The translations under genes were made by a program, and so were the position numbers. From positions 30,779-94,778 of the forward strand of contig MGXT01000003.1 in the NCBI GenBank assembly GCA_001801465.1: a stretch of DNA of 64,000 bases. The letters are read 5' to 3'. Positions 16,865 through 26,012 of the stretch are shown piece after piece (the first letter of the stretch is position 1; every line of letters starts with the position of its first letter). The notes beneath the pieces are model-generated. The model was not told the DNA's origin. It ran no database searches and saw only the letters and a list, made by a program, of their open reading frames with translations. Origin of the DNA: Gammaproteobacteria bacterium RIFCSPHIGHO2_12_FULL_35_23 (GTDB taxonomy: Bacteria; Pseudomonadota; Gammaproteobacteria; UBA12402).

Positions 16865-18682
16865 TTAAATTGATTGTTGTAAATAATTACAATAAAAACC
16901 TAAACTTAAAAAACGAAATAGATTGCAATTGATTTGATAGACAATTTCTTTGCTTGGCTGAGTAATGGATGCATACTTTTCAAAAAGATTGAGTATAGAT
17001 TCTTTATCATAAAACTTATAGAGTAAATTACCAACTTCAGAATCACTGATTGCTAAAATATCGTTGCGCCATTTAGAATAATAGTGATTGTATTGTAAAT
17101 ACCAATCAGGTACTTGTTCTCCTCGATAAGGATTAAGGCGAATAGCCTCAGGAACAAGCCCTGCTAAACCCTCTCGGACTAATAAGCGTTTTTGTAATAA
17201 TTGATTGCCTTGATAAAAAACCCATTGAGGTATACTGTGGCAAAATTCAACCAACTTTACATCGCTGGTAGGATCCATGCTTTCTACACCGTGCCAAAGT
17301 AATAAAGGTCTTATACTAGAAATTCTTGCGGCGGTAAGTTTTTTACTAAGCATTCGATAGTGTTTATTAATATTAATTCCTTGATTTCGTAATATTTTTT
17401 TAGCATGAGGGCTTTTTAAAAAATTCTTTTGATGATGAAGAAAATAATAGGCATATAAATTTTCAGGGGTTCGCCACAATTTTGTACCAAAATAACAGGC
17501 TTTCATTAAACCCCAGACAGACTGCCCAGACCAAGAAAGCGTGCTGTTGCCATGTTGACCGGTCAACATAATTCGACAGTTGTTTTGTAAGGCATAGTTG
17601 AGACTAGCAACAATCCATTCAAAATTCTTAATATTACGATAGGGTTGGTCAATTAAAGGATAATAAGTACTTAAAGTTGCAAAAATATCAAGTGTAGGGT
17701 TAGTTTGATAAGCAAAGTGGGAAATGTTAGGAAACATTTTTAAAATCGTTTCTACACGGGACAGTTCATTATAATGCCAATTTGCGCGATAACTTGTTTC
17801 ATTAAGACTATGGGGTATTGCGGTAAAACCATATAATGGCTTATTAGTTTTAGTTAATAATTTGGCAGCCATACTAGCAACAGAAGAAGAATCAAGGCCA
17901 CCACTAATTTGGGCGGCAATCGGATAGTCACTGCGTAGAAATTGCTTAACAGACGTCGTAAATATTTCTTTAAAGGCATGATAATAATCGGTACGTTTTT
18001 TATAAGATAAATAAGCAAAATTGGTTTGTAATTGCCAGTAGCATTTCTTTGATAAAGATTGGTAGGTAACTAGTAATTGATGAGCTGGCAATATCTTATT
18101 AATCTCTTGATAACAAGTTGTTTCACTAGGAATGGAATCTAAAGCAAAATAAGCCATCATTTCTGTATTGAAAGTAAGCTTAGAGCAAGTAATACGGAAA
18201 GGAGCTACTGTATTTGCAAAGATAAAATATTTACCTGGCTGATAAGTATAAAAGCAAGTACGAGTATTAAAATGATCAACAGCTAAAAACAATTCTTTTA
18301 GTAAAGGATTCCAAATAGCAAAGGCAAAATCACCTGTTAAATGATGAGTACAATTTTGCCCCCATTTTAAATAAGCCAATAGAATTAATTGGCAGTCTGC
18401 AAGTTGGTTGCTGACTCCTAATTTTTGAGTTAATTCTTCACGGTAAGTTAAATAACAATCAGCGATAATAATACAATTTGAAGGGAGGTGTTCATAAGGC
18501 ATTAATCCATGTGCAGCGTCTGATGAAATAAAACGCTGGCTACAGGTTAAACCTAGATTATCTTTAATAAGACAAGCTTGATGATCAGCTTGCCAATGCG
18601 GGCTTTGAAAAATACAACGAGAAAGCAGATCAGAGTTGATAGCAAGACCATCTAGGCGTAAAATACCAAAAAATCCGTTCAT
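16865..18682 (-). CDS. Asparagine-synthetase-like lasso cyclase
   Basis: A 605-residue homologue of asparagine synthetase B. The N terminus MNGFFGILRLDG resembles the glutaminase domain but has Asn instead of the catalytic Cys2, so it cannot use glutamine. The C-terminal synthetase domain has the PPi loop QISGGLDSSSVASMAA near residue 257. Loss of Cys2 is typical of lasso cyclases, which adenylate an Asp or Glu side chain of the core peptide and form the macrolactam. I start at ATG 18682, because the 11 extra upstream codons begin at TTG and have no family match. Context with B1, B2, kinase and exporter supports cyclase over primary metabolism. Confidence 0.82.
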   Translation of the reverse strand: MNGFFGILRLDGLAINSDLLSRCIFQSPHWQADHQACLIKDNLGLTCSQRFISSDAAHGLMPYEHLPSNCIIIADCYLTYREELTQKLGVSNQLADCQLILLAYLKWGQNCTHHLTGDFAFAIWNPLLKELFLAVDHFNTRTCFYTYQPGKYFIFANTVAPFRITCSKLTFNTEMMAYFALDSIPSETTCYQEINKILPAHQLLVTYQSLSKKCYWQLQTNFAYLSYKKRTDYYHAFKEIFTTSVKQFLRSDYPIAAQISGGLDSSSVASMAAKLLTKTNKPLYGFTAIPHSLNETSYRANWHYNELSRVETILKMFPNISHFAYQTNPTLDIFATLSTYYPLIDQPYRNIKNFEWIVASLNYALQNNCRIMLTGQHGNSTLSWSGQSVWGLMKACYFGTKLWRTPENLYAYYFLHHQKNFLKSPHAKKILRNQGININKHYRMLSKKLTAARISSIRPLLLWHGVESMDPTSDVKLVEFCHSIPQWVFYQGNQLLQKRLLVREGLAGLVPEAIRLNPYRGEQVPDWYLQYNHYYSKWRNDILAISDSEVGNLLYKFYDKESILNLFEKYASITQPSKEIVYQINCNLFRFLSLGFYCNYLQQSI

Positions 18683-18765
18683 TTTATTGCCAAGGTAGAG
18701 ATAATGGTGAATCAATAATTGGATTCATTTTACCTTAAATATGCATAGCCTAAAAAGGAATTTAT

Positions 18766-18837
18766 ATGGAAAATTTGACAGCAGTTCGTTGTCTTTTATG
18801 GGTCTTTAGTTTTTTTCTAGAGACTAAAGGAAAGTAG
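18766..18837 (+). CDS. 23-codon upstream ORF, possible leader peptide of the exporter gene
   Basis: A short ORF starting MENLTAVRCLLWVFSFFL and ending four bases before the exporter start. It has a good AAGGAA ribosome site seven bases before its ATG, better than expected by chance. Its last codons overlap the 3' arm of a hairpin that also contains the exporter's own AAAGGA ribosome site. This suggests translational coupling or attenuation. It lacks the features of a lasso precursor (no conserved Thr-x-Gly leader, far too short). Confidence 0.4.
   Translation: MENLTAVRCLLWVFSFFLETKGK
18804..18829 (+). promoter_or_regulatory. Hairpin that would sequester the exporter ribosome binding site
   Basis: CTTTAGT (18804-18810) pairs perfectly with ACTAAAG (18823-18829) around a 12-base T-rich loop. 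The 3' arm overlaps the AAAGGA that should serve as ribosome site for the ABC exporter at 18842. Ribosomes translating the short ORF at 18766-18837 would open it. Confidence 0.45.
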
Positions 18838-18841
18838 TCAA

Positions 18842-20614
18842 ATGACTCAGTTCAATCAGTTTTGGCTTTATTGTAAATCTTTATTTCAATATTCACCGTG
18901 GATTTTTACTACAGGATGTCTATTAACTTTCATCAATACCTTGCTAACAGGGGTAGGGATGTTATTGTTGATTCCCTTATTACATTATGCAGGATGGTTA
19001 AATCAAAATCGTGACAATAATGATTTTTTAACAAGTCTATTAAATTCATTACCGGGTTTTCATGGTAAAATTCCCTTATTAACTGTACTGTTAGTTTTTT
19101 TGGCAGTTATTTTTTTTATAGCTTTAATAGATTATTGGCAAAACAAATTTCAAGTTTCAATATTGCAGAACTATCTTTATGAATTAAGAAATAAATTCAG
19201 TTACTTATTAGCAAGAGCCAAATGGCCATTTCTATTAAATGAAAAGCTGCAGCATTATGAGCATATGGTGGGAGTTGGATTGCAGCAAGTTGCGGCATTA
19301 AATAACTTTTTTATCTTATTAATTAGTGAGTCAATTATTGCTATTCTTTATATAAGCTTTTCATTTTTGGTTTCGGCAAAATTTTCATTGCTAACCTTGG
19401 CAGTTTTAGTGCTAATGGCATTTTTCTTTATTAAAAATCAAGCCAGATTAACTGGGCAAAAAACTTTTTATGTCAATAGGTCTCTACAAACGGAATTAGC
19501 CAATTGTTTAGAAGGAATTAAACTGGCAAAGGTTTATAATTTGGTGTTTGGCTTTGAGAAAAGATTTCAAAAATTAAACAATCGCTTAAGGCAACACATG
19601 AGCGATTTTTTTAGTAATCAAAGACAAATAAAATTATTTTATCGAATTAGTACAGCTATTCTTTTTGTCATTGTCTTTTATTTTGCAACAACATATTTGC
19701 AGGTTAGTCTTCTATCCATGCTAGGATTATTGATTATTTATTCTCGATTAGTGCCTAGAATATTATCGCTGCAGCAAAACTGTAGCCGGATTAGTAATTT
19801 ATTACCAGTTTTCAATGAAATGCAAGTAATGCTCTGTGATTTACAAAAACAACAAGACGTAGAGTTTAATATTACAAAAAACTCTATATCTTTAAAAAAT
19901 TCTATTCAATTTAAACAGGTAGTCTTTAGCTATCAGGCACAAATTAGTATGTATTATGATTTTACTATTCCTGCACAAGTAACTAGCGCAATTATTGGTG
20001 AATCAGGGGCTGGAAAATCAACGTTAGCTGATTTACTGTTAGGACTGCTTTTGCCTTCAGAAGGCAGTATTTTAATCGATGGTCATGAACTAAGGAGAGA
20101 AAATATTGGTTTGTGGCGGAATTGTGTGGCTTATGTACCACAAGAAACTTTTTTATTTCATGATACGATTAAAAATAATTTATATTGGGCTAATGAACAG
20201 GCGGTCGAAGAAGAGATCTGGCAATCATTAACGCTTGCTGCAGCTGATGATTTTGTACGAAAATTGCCAAATGGGTTAGATACCATCATAGGGGACCGGG
20301 GTATTCATTTGTCTGGGGGAGAAAGGCAGAGGCTAGGGCTTGCTAGAGCCTTGCTTAGAAAGCCCCAAGTACTTGTATTAGACGAAGCAACCAGTGCTTT
20401 GGATCAAGCTAATGAGCAAAAGCTATTTAATTCATTAAAACAATTACATGGCAAATTAACTATCATTATTATTGCGCACAGGCTTTCAACAATTCAATTA
20501 GCAGATCATCTCTTTTTGTTAAAAGCAGGTAGGGTTGTTGAGCAGGGAGCAAGACAAAGTTTATTGGCAAGCTCTAAACAGGTTGCTGAATTATTTCAGG
20601 CCGATTTAATTTAA
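18842..20614 (+). CDS. ABC transporter, fused membrane and ATPase domains (lasso exporter-like)
   Basis: A 590-residue half-transporter of the type I exporter fold. About six transmembrane helices span residues 20-320. The ATPase domain has Walker A GESGAGKSTLADLLLG near 382, Q-loop QETF, signature LSGGERQRLGLARALL near 489, and Walker B VLVLDEATSAL near 512. In lasso clusters the D protein exports the mature peptide and gives self-immunity. It begins four bases after a 23-codon ORF and is followed by the nucleotidyltransferase gene after 19 bases. It is divergent from the cyclase gene. No peptidase domain is present, in agreement with leader removal by B2. Confidence 0.88.
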   Translation: MTQFNQFWLYCKSLFQYSPWIFTTGCLLTFINTLLTGVGMLLLIPLLHYAGWLNQNRDNNDFLTSLLNSLPGFHGKIPLLTVLLVFLAVIFFIALIDYWQNKFQVSILQNYLYELRNKFSYLLARAKWPFLLNEKLQHYEHMVGVGLQQVAALNNFFILLISESIIAILYISFSFLVSAKFSLLTLAVLVLMAFFFIKNQARLTGQKTFYVNRSLQTELANCLEGIKLAKVYNLVFGFEKRFQKLNNRLRQHMSDFFSNQRQIKLFYRISTAILFVIVFYFATTYLQVSLLSMLGLLIIYSRLVPRILSLQQNCSRISNLLPVFNEMQVMLCDLQKQQDVEFNITKNSISLKNSIQFKQVVFSYQAQISMYYDFTIPAQVTSAIIGESGAGKSTLADLLLGLLLPSEGSILIDGHELRRENIGLWRNCVAYVPQETFLFHDTIKNNLYWANEQAVEEEIWQSLTLAAADDFVRKLPNGLDTIIGDRGIHLSGGERQRLGLARALLRKPQVLVLDEATSALDQANEQKLFNSLKQLHGKLTIIIIAHRLSTIQLADHLFLLKAGRVVEQGARQSLLASSKQVAELFQADLI

Positions 20615-20633
20615 GTATACAGGAAATAAAAGG

Positions 20634-21761
20634 TTGATTAATTATTGGCAAAACACAGATGAGGAACAACTATTAATAGCCTGTTGTCGTAAGGTGGTTG
20701 GAAATATTGATGAGGCTCAATTTAAAGGGTTGGCACAAAAAATTTTTGACGCTAAAAAATTTTTCCAATTGTGTCAAGCTCATGGTTTAACCGTATTAGT
20801 TTATAAACAGTTCATTTATCCTTACAAAAAGATATTGCCAGCGGTTACAGTTGAAATATTTGAATCACAGACAAGAAAAATTATATTATCGCAATTACAG
20901 TTAACTAAGGTATTACTGGATATTCATCGAACCTTAGTAGCTCAAGGGATTAATTATGTTTCCTTGAAAGGACCAGTTCTCAATCAGCAACTATTTGGCA
21001 ATGAGCAAACTCGTTATGCTGGTGATCTTGATATTTTAATAGTTGCTAAAGATTTATTAAAAGCAGATGAGTGCCTAAAAAAAATTGGCTATCGCTCTAC
21101 TATGCCTAATTGGAGTATAAGGTTCTATTCAGAGTTTTATAAGCTGTTTGCTCGTAAAGATATTATTTATAGAAAAGAGAATTTTAAGCCAAGACTGGAA
21201 TTACATTGGAAAACTTGTCCGGTTGAGATGATTGTTAATTCTCCTTATTTTAATTGGTCTACCCATACTTCTTTTTGTTTGATTAATAATGAAGCTCTAC
21301 CTGTATTGTCAAATTATTATAATTGTCTATATTTATGTTTACATGCAGCTAAACATCATTGGTCACAATTAAAGTGGTTAATTGACATTGAGCTATTTAT
21401 ACAAACTCAGCAACTTGATTGGAATCAACTATTGGCATTAGCCAAGCAACACGCATTGGAAAATGTAGTAGAAGAGGCTAGAATGCTATTAGCAGTTTAT
21501 TTAAAAGATAAGCCTAGCGGTGAATTGCTTCTTAGGAAAACGGTAAAACAAAAAAATCTTTTTGCAAGAATGTATTGGGCAAACAAAGCTAAACCCGGCC
21601 TTAAACAAAAATTGCTGCTTTTTTATTACAAAAACAAGCTTTATTCAAACTGGAAACAAAAAATTAATAATGATGTATTTATTTTTCAAGAAGCGATTTT
21701 TAATAAAATAATTAAAGGTTGTGATTATCTAAAACAGGTATTGAATCGAGGGATTAAGTAA
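20634..21761 (+). CDS. NTP_transf_5 nucleotidyltransferase-family protein of the lasso locus
   Basis: A 375-residue member of the nucleotidyltransferase family PF14907. The motif VSLKGPVLNQQLFG (near 109-122) followed by YAGDLDILI (near 128-136) supplies the K-G and D-x-D metal-binding residues. HAAKHHWSQLKWLIDIE (near 239-255) is the second conserved block. Relatives co-occur with lasso-peptide genes and, in the pseudomycoidin pathway, modify a phosphorylated peptide tail. It starts at TTG after AGGAAATAAA, and no ATG fits better. It overlaps the convergent MFS gene by 8 bases. Confidence 0.8.
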   Translation: MINYWQNTDEEQLLIACCRKVVGNIDEAQFKGLAQKIFDAKKFFQLCQAHGLTVLVYKQFIYPYKKILPAVTVEIFESQTRKIILSQLQLTKVLLDIHRTLVAQGINYVSLKGPVLNQQLFGNEQTRYAGDLDILIVAKDLLKADECLKKIGYRSTMPNWSIRFYSEFYKLFARKDIIYRKENFKPRLELHWKTCPVEMIVNSPYFNWSTHTSFCLINNEALPVLSNYYNCLYLCLHAAKHHWSQLKWLIDIELFIQTQQLDWNQLLALAKQHALENVVEEARMLLAVYLKDKPSGELLLRKTVKQKNLFARMYWANKAKPGLKQKLLLFYYKNKLYSNWKQKINNDVFIFQEAIFNKIIKGCDYLKQVLNRGIK

Positions 21762-22935
21762 TAATTCTTTGGGGAATAGTTAGTTTTAATAGATAAGCAA
21801 TAGTTGAGAAAAAAGCTAAAAAAATTGCTAAGGATAATGAGGTGCCATTATAAACTCCACTAATCAGTGCACTACTTAACATGGCAAAACCACTCATCAG
21901 AGTTGAGAAAACAGCAATTCTGGCGCCCATGGGCTCATTACTAGTTTCAATAGATATACGATTTAGAATGGGAAAATATAAACCTGATCCCCAAGCAAGT
22001 AACATCATAGGTATAATAAGACTGATTAAGGTATTAGTAAAAAACCAGGTAGTTACTAAAGCCAGTAACCCACTGTAAAAAGTAATATTAATACCAAAAG
22101 AAGCAAGTTTGTAGCTTTTAATTTTTTTCATTAGGGGTTTAATAGTTTGAGTTCCAACTATGAAGCAGCCAAAGATTAGCGCTTGTAATATACCAAAGGT
22201 TAAAGGGCTATAGTGAAATTGAGTCATCACTAAAAATGGGCCAGCTGCTATCCAGGCAATAATTGCACCTAGTAAAAAGCAAGAACTTAATACAGATTTC
22301 ATATAATTTGCATTAGATAAAATCCGCCCATACTCTTTTAGTATACGTGATAGCTGGATAGCATTTTTACCATAAGAATTTGTTTCTGGCATTTTAAAGT
22401 AAAGGCCTATTATGATAAGCCCAGCCATAATACTTAGTAATCCAAATATCCAGCGCCAGCCAGTATAAGGTAATAGCAGTGCACCAAATAGAGGGCCTAA
22501 AGAAGGGGCTATTAAAGTTAAACTATTCATCCAGGCTAAGGTGTGAATAGCTGTTTCATGATCATAGAGCTCGTATATAGTTGCATAGCCAGCAACAATC
22601 ATGGAGGGAATAGTTGCGCCTTGAATATAACGAAAGAGCAATAAAGTATTAATGCTGGAAGTGAGTGCACAAACCAGGGTGGCAATAATAAAGATAATAC
22701 CTCCTGTTAATAAAACAATGCGTCTGCCAAATCGATCTGCAATAGGACCTAAAATAATTTGCATAGAGGCAGATCCTAAAAACCAAGTAGTTAATGTTAA
22801 TTGTATTAGATGTTGTGAGCTTGCTAAATCGTGAGTAATATTGGGCAAAGCTGGAAGATAGGCATCATTCGATAAATAGGTAATAGCTTCATAAGCAGCC
22901 AGTAGAACAGGAAATAAAATAACATTAATTTTCAT
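21754..22935 (-). CDS. Bcr/CflA-type MFS drug efflux transporter
   Basis: A 393-residue major facilitator protein with twelve likely transmembrane helices. The N-terminal YLSNDAYLPALPNI and the loop motif GPIADRFGRRIVLL (near residues 63-76) are characteristic of the Bcr/CflA drug:proton antiporter group. IAPSLGPLFGALL is the motif C of antiporters. It sits in the inner membrane and probably exports small toxic compounds. It is tail-to-tail with the lasso nucleotidyltransferase, so it need not belong to that cluster, although an immunity role cannot be excluded. Confidence 0.87.
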   Translation of the reverse strand: MKINVILFPVLLAAYEAITYLSNDAYLPALPNITHDLASSQHLIQLTLTTWFLGSASMQIILGPIADRFGRRIVLLTGGIIFIIATLVCALTSSINTLLLFRYIQGATIPSMIVAGYATIYELYDHETAIHTLAWMNSLTLIAPSLGPLFGALLLPYTGWRWIFGLLSIMAGLIIIGLYFKMPETNSYGKNAIQLSRILKEYGRILSNANYMKSVLSSCFLLGAIIAWIAAGPFLVMTQFHYSPLTFGILQALIFGCFIVGTQTIKPLMKKIKSYKLASFGINITFYSGLLALVTTWFFTNTLISLIIPMMLLAWGSGLYFPILNRISIETSNEPMGARIAVFSTLMSGFAMLSSALISGVYNGTSLSLAIFLAFFSTIAYLLKLTIPQRIIT

Positions 22936-23077
22936 TTCAGTATCTCGTATTGAGTGAACATCCTGCTAGATAATAGATTAATTATTAATATTTTAATTCT
23001 AATTCTATTTTACCTGAATATCGATAAAAGAGAATTAGTTTGCTGTTTTAAACAGAGGATAACAGATTGAGGGCAGC

Positions 23078-24076
23078 TTAAAGTGAATAAGGTATTAATT
23101 TAATTAGATGTGGAATTAATGATTTTAAATAAATTAAATTTCTTATTCCTGGTTGTACTTGTTCTATGGCAAGAGTCATTTTATCTGTCGACTGTTGTTT
23201 CGCTAAACAGCGGCTAATATTATAAATAATCCAGTTTAACCAGTTACCGAGTATGCCATAAAAAATTGCCTGCAAATTGGTTTCCAGATAACCACCAGCG
23301 CGTTGATAAGTTCGTAACATACTTAAGAAAATTTCTTCATTTAATTGGTTAGTAATTCTACTCCAATCTAAAGACATGCTAATAAGTTCTAAGGTAGGAT
23401 TTGTTTTACAAGTAAACTCCCAATCAATAATAATTGGGTTAGAGTTTTCCCAAACCACGTTAGATTGATTTAAATCAGCATGACTTAAAATAGTGTTTCT
23501 TTTTAGGTAGGGAATAATATCTATATATTGATCATTTGTTTCTAAAAGAAAGCTTTTGTGTTTTTTTAAATCATCAGCGAAGGGAAGATTTAAAACTGAA
23601 GATTGGTTAATTAAAGCGAGTATTTCATAATTCTCATGAATATCATAAGCGGCATTAGAGAGAGTCGATAACTGTAAGTTAATGGCGTGTATTTTCGCTA
23701 AGATTTTAGCAATCTTTGTTGTTTGCTCAAGCGAGGCAGTATTTTTTTCTAAAGGTTTGGCATTAAGCCATGGATAAACAATATAAGATTCATTTTCTAT
23801 ATCAATAATATAATTATTATTAACTGCTATGGCAGCAATAGTGGGAATACCGGCTTGTAAAAATAAATTAGCAATTTTTTCTGTGAGCTCATAAGAACCA
23901 TGATTATTAATTATTGAATGAGTGTTTTTTGCAAGTTGTTTAATAGCAAAAGTACCTTGTGAAGTATGGACCTGCCACATATTATGCAGTAGGCCGCCAA
24001 ATATTTCAGTAGGTAAGGATAGAGATTGGCCTAAACCTAATATTTTGCATAACCTATTAATATGAGTTAGTTTCAT
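23078..24076 (-). CDS. Aminoglycoside-phosphotransferase-fold small-molecule kinase
   Basis: A 332-residue APH/choline-kinase-family protein. The catalytic loop LSHADLNQSNVVW (near residues 193-205) contains the H-x-D-x4-N motif, and IIIDWEF (near 214-220) supplies the metal-binding Asp. The N-terminal FAIKQL carries the ATP-binding Lys. Substrate is unknown; the family includes homoserine, choline, thiamine and antibiotic kinases. It is 12 bases downstream of an acetyltransferase gene on the same strand, so the two are probably co-transcribed. Confidence 0.82.
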   Translation of the reverse strand: MKLTHINRLCKILGLGQSLSLPTEIFGGLLHNMWQVHTSQGTFAIKQLAKNTHSIINNHGSYELTEKIANLFLQAGIPTIAAIAVNNNYIIDIENESYIVYPWLNAKPLEKNTASLEQTTKIAKILAKIHAINLQLSTLSNAAYDIHENYEILALINQSSVLNLPFADDLKKHKSFLLETNDQYIDIIPYLKRNTILSHADLNQSNVVWENSNPIIIDWEFTCKTNPTLELISMSLDWSRITNQLNEEIFLSMLRTYQRAGGYLETNLQAIFYGILGNWLNWIIYNISRCLAKQQSTDKMTLAIEQVQPGIRNLIYLKSLIPHLIKLIPYSL

Positions 24077-24088
24077 TTTGATAACTGC

Positions 24089-24643
24089 TTATAATTTTTT
24101 AATCATTAGAAAGCTTTCTTTTCCGATAAAAAATCCCTGCTCAGCAGCAAAACTGCCAATCAACTTAAACCCAGCCTTTTCATAAACATGAGTTGCTCTG
24201 AGGTTATCTTTATTAGGATCAATAAAAAAAGTGTCAGCTTTAGGGTCTACGGTCTCATTAAAAAATTTGACAAAAGCTTCCAAAGTAGGTGCTGCTAAAC
24301 CTTTGCCTAAATAATTAAGAGTGCCTATGCAAAAGTCAATGCTGATAGTAGTGCCCTGCAAAGAAAGATTTTGTCGCCATAATTCAGGACAACTATCATC
24401 AGCATAAACAGTAGAGGTCATGACTAATGAGTAGGGCTCTTTATGGAATAAACCAACCCAATAGCTGAAAATACCATCAAAATAGTTAGAGGGCTGCTTT
24501 CTGCCACTAATAAATAGCTTAATATCTGTTTTGTGTTCTGGGCTATTATCCCAAAACTCACGAACATGTGGACTAGCTAACCAAGAAAAGATAGTTTCTT
24601 GATGAGTAGAGCTAGCTTTTTGAAATTGAATTAAATTCTTCAT
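24089..24643 (-). CDS. GNAT-family acetyltransferase, AAC(6')-like
   Basis: A 184-residue N-acetyltransferase. SWLASPHVREFWDN near the N terminus and GTLNYLGKGLAAPTLEAF near 108-125 (the acetyl-CoA pyrophosphate-binding turn, Q/R-x-x-G-x-G/A variant), then DPNKDNLRATHVYEKAGF, are arranged as in AAC(6')/IucB-type acetyltransferases. I place the start at ATG 24643, preceded by CAGG; the 23 codons upstream are not supported. It precedes the APH-type kinase gene on the same strand. Its substrate could be an antibiotic, siderophore or metabolite. Confidence 0.78.
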   Translation of the reverse strand: MKNLIQFQKASSTHQETIFSWLASPHVREFWDNSPEHKTDIKLFISGRKQPSNYFDGIFSYWVGLFHKEPYSLVMTSTVYADDSCPELWRQNLSLQGTTISIDFCIGTLNYLGKGLAAPTLEAFVKFFNETVDPKADTFFIDPNKDNLRATHVYEKAGFKLIGSFAAEQGFFIGKESFLMIKKL

Positions 24644-24881
24644 TTTTTTAAGCCTGTTAAAAGGTAGAAAATAGTTTAACGTATAAATGAATATTTCCCT
24701 AGCTGTAAGCAAAAATAAATAATTAAAAATTCTTTTAAAACAATAAGTTAGTGGATTACAAAAAATAGAAGGGACTTAACAGCAATTCTCTTACTGAAAT
24801 TGAAGAGATATTGGATTGTGCTTAAAAATGAGAACTGATAAGGTTATAAATTAGTCATATTAAGTAGATGGGAGCGAGCTT

Positions 24882-25046
24882 ATGTTGAGGTGGGTGGTCA
24901 TTTTTCTCGTTATTGCAATTATTGCTGGTTTATTAGGATTTTCAGGTATTGCTGGCTCAGCGGTGGGGATTGCTAAATTACTTTTTATTATCTTTATAGT
25001 ATTATTTATATTTTCTACTATTTTGCATTTATTTAGACGAAGATAA
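24882..25046 (+). CDS. DUF1328 small membrane protein
   Basis: A 54-residue hydrophobic peptide starting [20 protein letters not shown] and then [15 protein letters not shown], the signature of the DUF1328/YtjA family, ending in a basic FRRR. Two transmembrane helices are likely. The family is widespread in proteobacteria and of unknown function. It stands alone between a divergent acetyltransferase gene and a hydrolase gene, with a GGAGCG ribosome site. Confidence 0.88.
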   Translation: MLRWVVIFLVIAIIAGLLGFSGIAGSAVGIAKLLFIIFIVLFIFSTILHLFRRR

Positions 25047-25148
25047 TTATTAATTCTTCTCTCTAATACTATATTTCAATTGACTAGCAAAGCGCTGGTT
25101 TAACTTCTATACTTCAATTATTATTTATTAACTTAACGAATAATTGAG

Positions 25149-26012
25149 ATGCCTTATTGTACATTGCCTGATAAAGCTAAGCTATTTTTTGAAATATATG
25201 GTTCCGAGTTAGATTTAAAAGGTGTCATAGCTCGTATTAAGCCAACAATTGTAGTGCTGCATGGAGGTCCTAATGTTGATCATACCTTTCATGTGCCTTT
25301 TTTTCAGTTATTAGCAGAACAGGCTCAAATTATTTTCTATAATCATCGTGGTTGTGGTCGTAGTGATGGAGATAACCCTGCTGATTGGAATTTAAAACAA
25401 TGGGCTAAGGATTTAAATGATTTTTGTGAGCAATTGAGCCTCAATAAACCATATATTGCAGGTATTTCATTCGGTGGCTGGGTAGCTTTACAGTATGCAG
25501 TATCCTATCCAAATAATTACCAAGGATTAATTTTACTGGACACAGAAGCTTTTTTTGATAAAAAAAGTAAATTAGAGTCTTATCGAAAAATTGCTGGTGA
25601 TAAGGTGGCTAAAATTGTTGAAGCTTTTTATTGCCAGCCATCTAATGAAAATAATCAAGCTTTTTTTCTGTCTTGTGTTCCTTTATTCACGAAAAAACCT
25701 TTTCCAGAAGAGTTGGCAAGACATTGCCTGGTTAAACGTAAAATGGATAGCCATTTTAAACAACAAGTTGTCCCACATTATAATTTGTTAAATCAGCTGT
25801 CCATTATTAAAAGTCCGGTATTGTATATTAACGGTACTATTAATCCTCATCATTCAGCGGAAGATGCTAAACGTAGTGCAGCTGCACTAACGCATGCACA
25901 ACTACAACTTCATCTTTTGGCAGAAACAGGTTTTAGTACGATCGATGACCCTGAGCGAGTAGCACAAATTATTAAACAGTTTCTTGATAAAAATTCGTCT
26001 GCTGCAATATGA
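25149..26012 (+). CDS. Alpha/beta hydrolase, proline iminopeptidase-like
   Basis: A 287-residue alpha/beta hydrolase paralogous to the one at 111-959. Landmarks are VVLHGGPNVDH (residues 35-45), NHRGCGRSDG (near 68-77), the nucleophile elbow GISFGGW (near 107-113), and a later INGTINPHHSAED segment that would carry the catalytic Asp region. The expected catalytic His near residue 262 is not obvious (TGFSTIDDP), as in its paralogue. It overlaps the following enolase-superfamily gene by four bases (ATGA), which suggests that the two act in one pathway, perhaps hydrolysis and epimerisation of a small peptide or ester. Confidence 0.8.
   Translation: MPYCTLPDKAKLFFEIYGSELDLKGVIARIKPTIVVLHGGPNVDHTFHVPFFQLLAEQAQIIFYNHRGCGRSDGDNPADWNLKQWAKDLNDFCEQLSLNKPYIAGISFGGWVALQYAVSYPNNYQGLILLDTEAFFDKKSKLESYRKIAGDKVAKIVEAFYCQPSNENNQAFFLSCVPLFTKKPFPEELARHCLVKRKMDSHFKQQVVPHYNLLNQLSIIKSPVLYINGTINPHHSAEDAKRSAAALTHAQLQLHLLAETGFSTIDDPERVAQIIKQFLDKNSSAAI

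Noticed and set aside
18766..18837. 23-codon ORF as lasso precursor
   Set aside because: Far shorter than known precursors, no Thr-x-Gly leader end, and no Asp or Glu at ring distance from a suitable first core residue. A leader-peptide role fits better.
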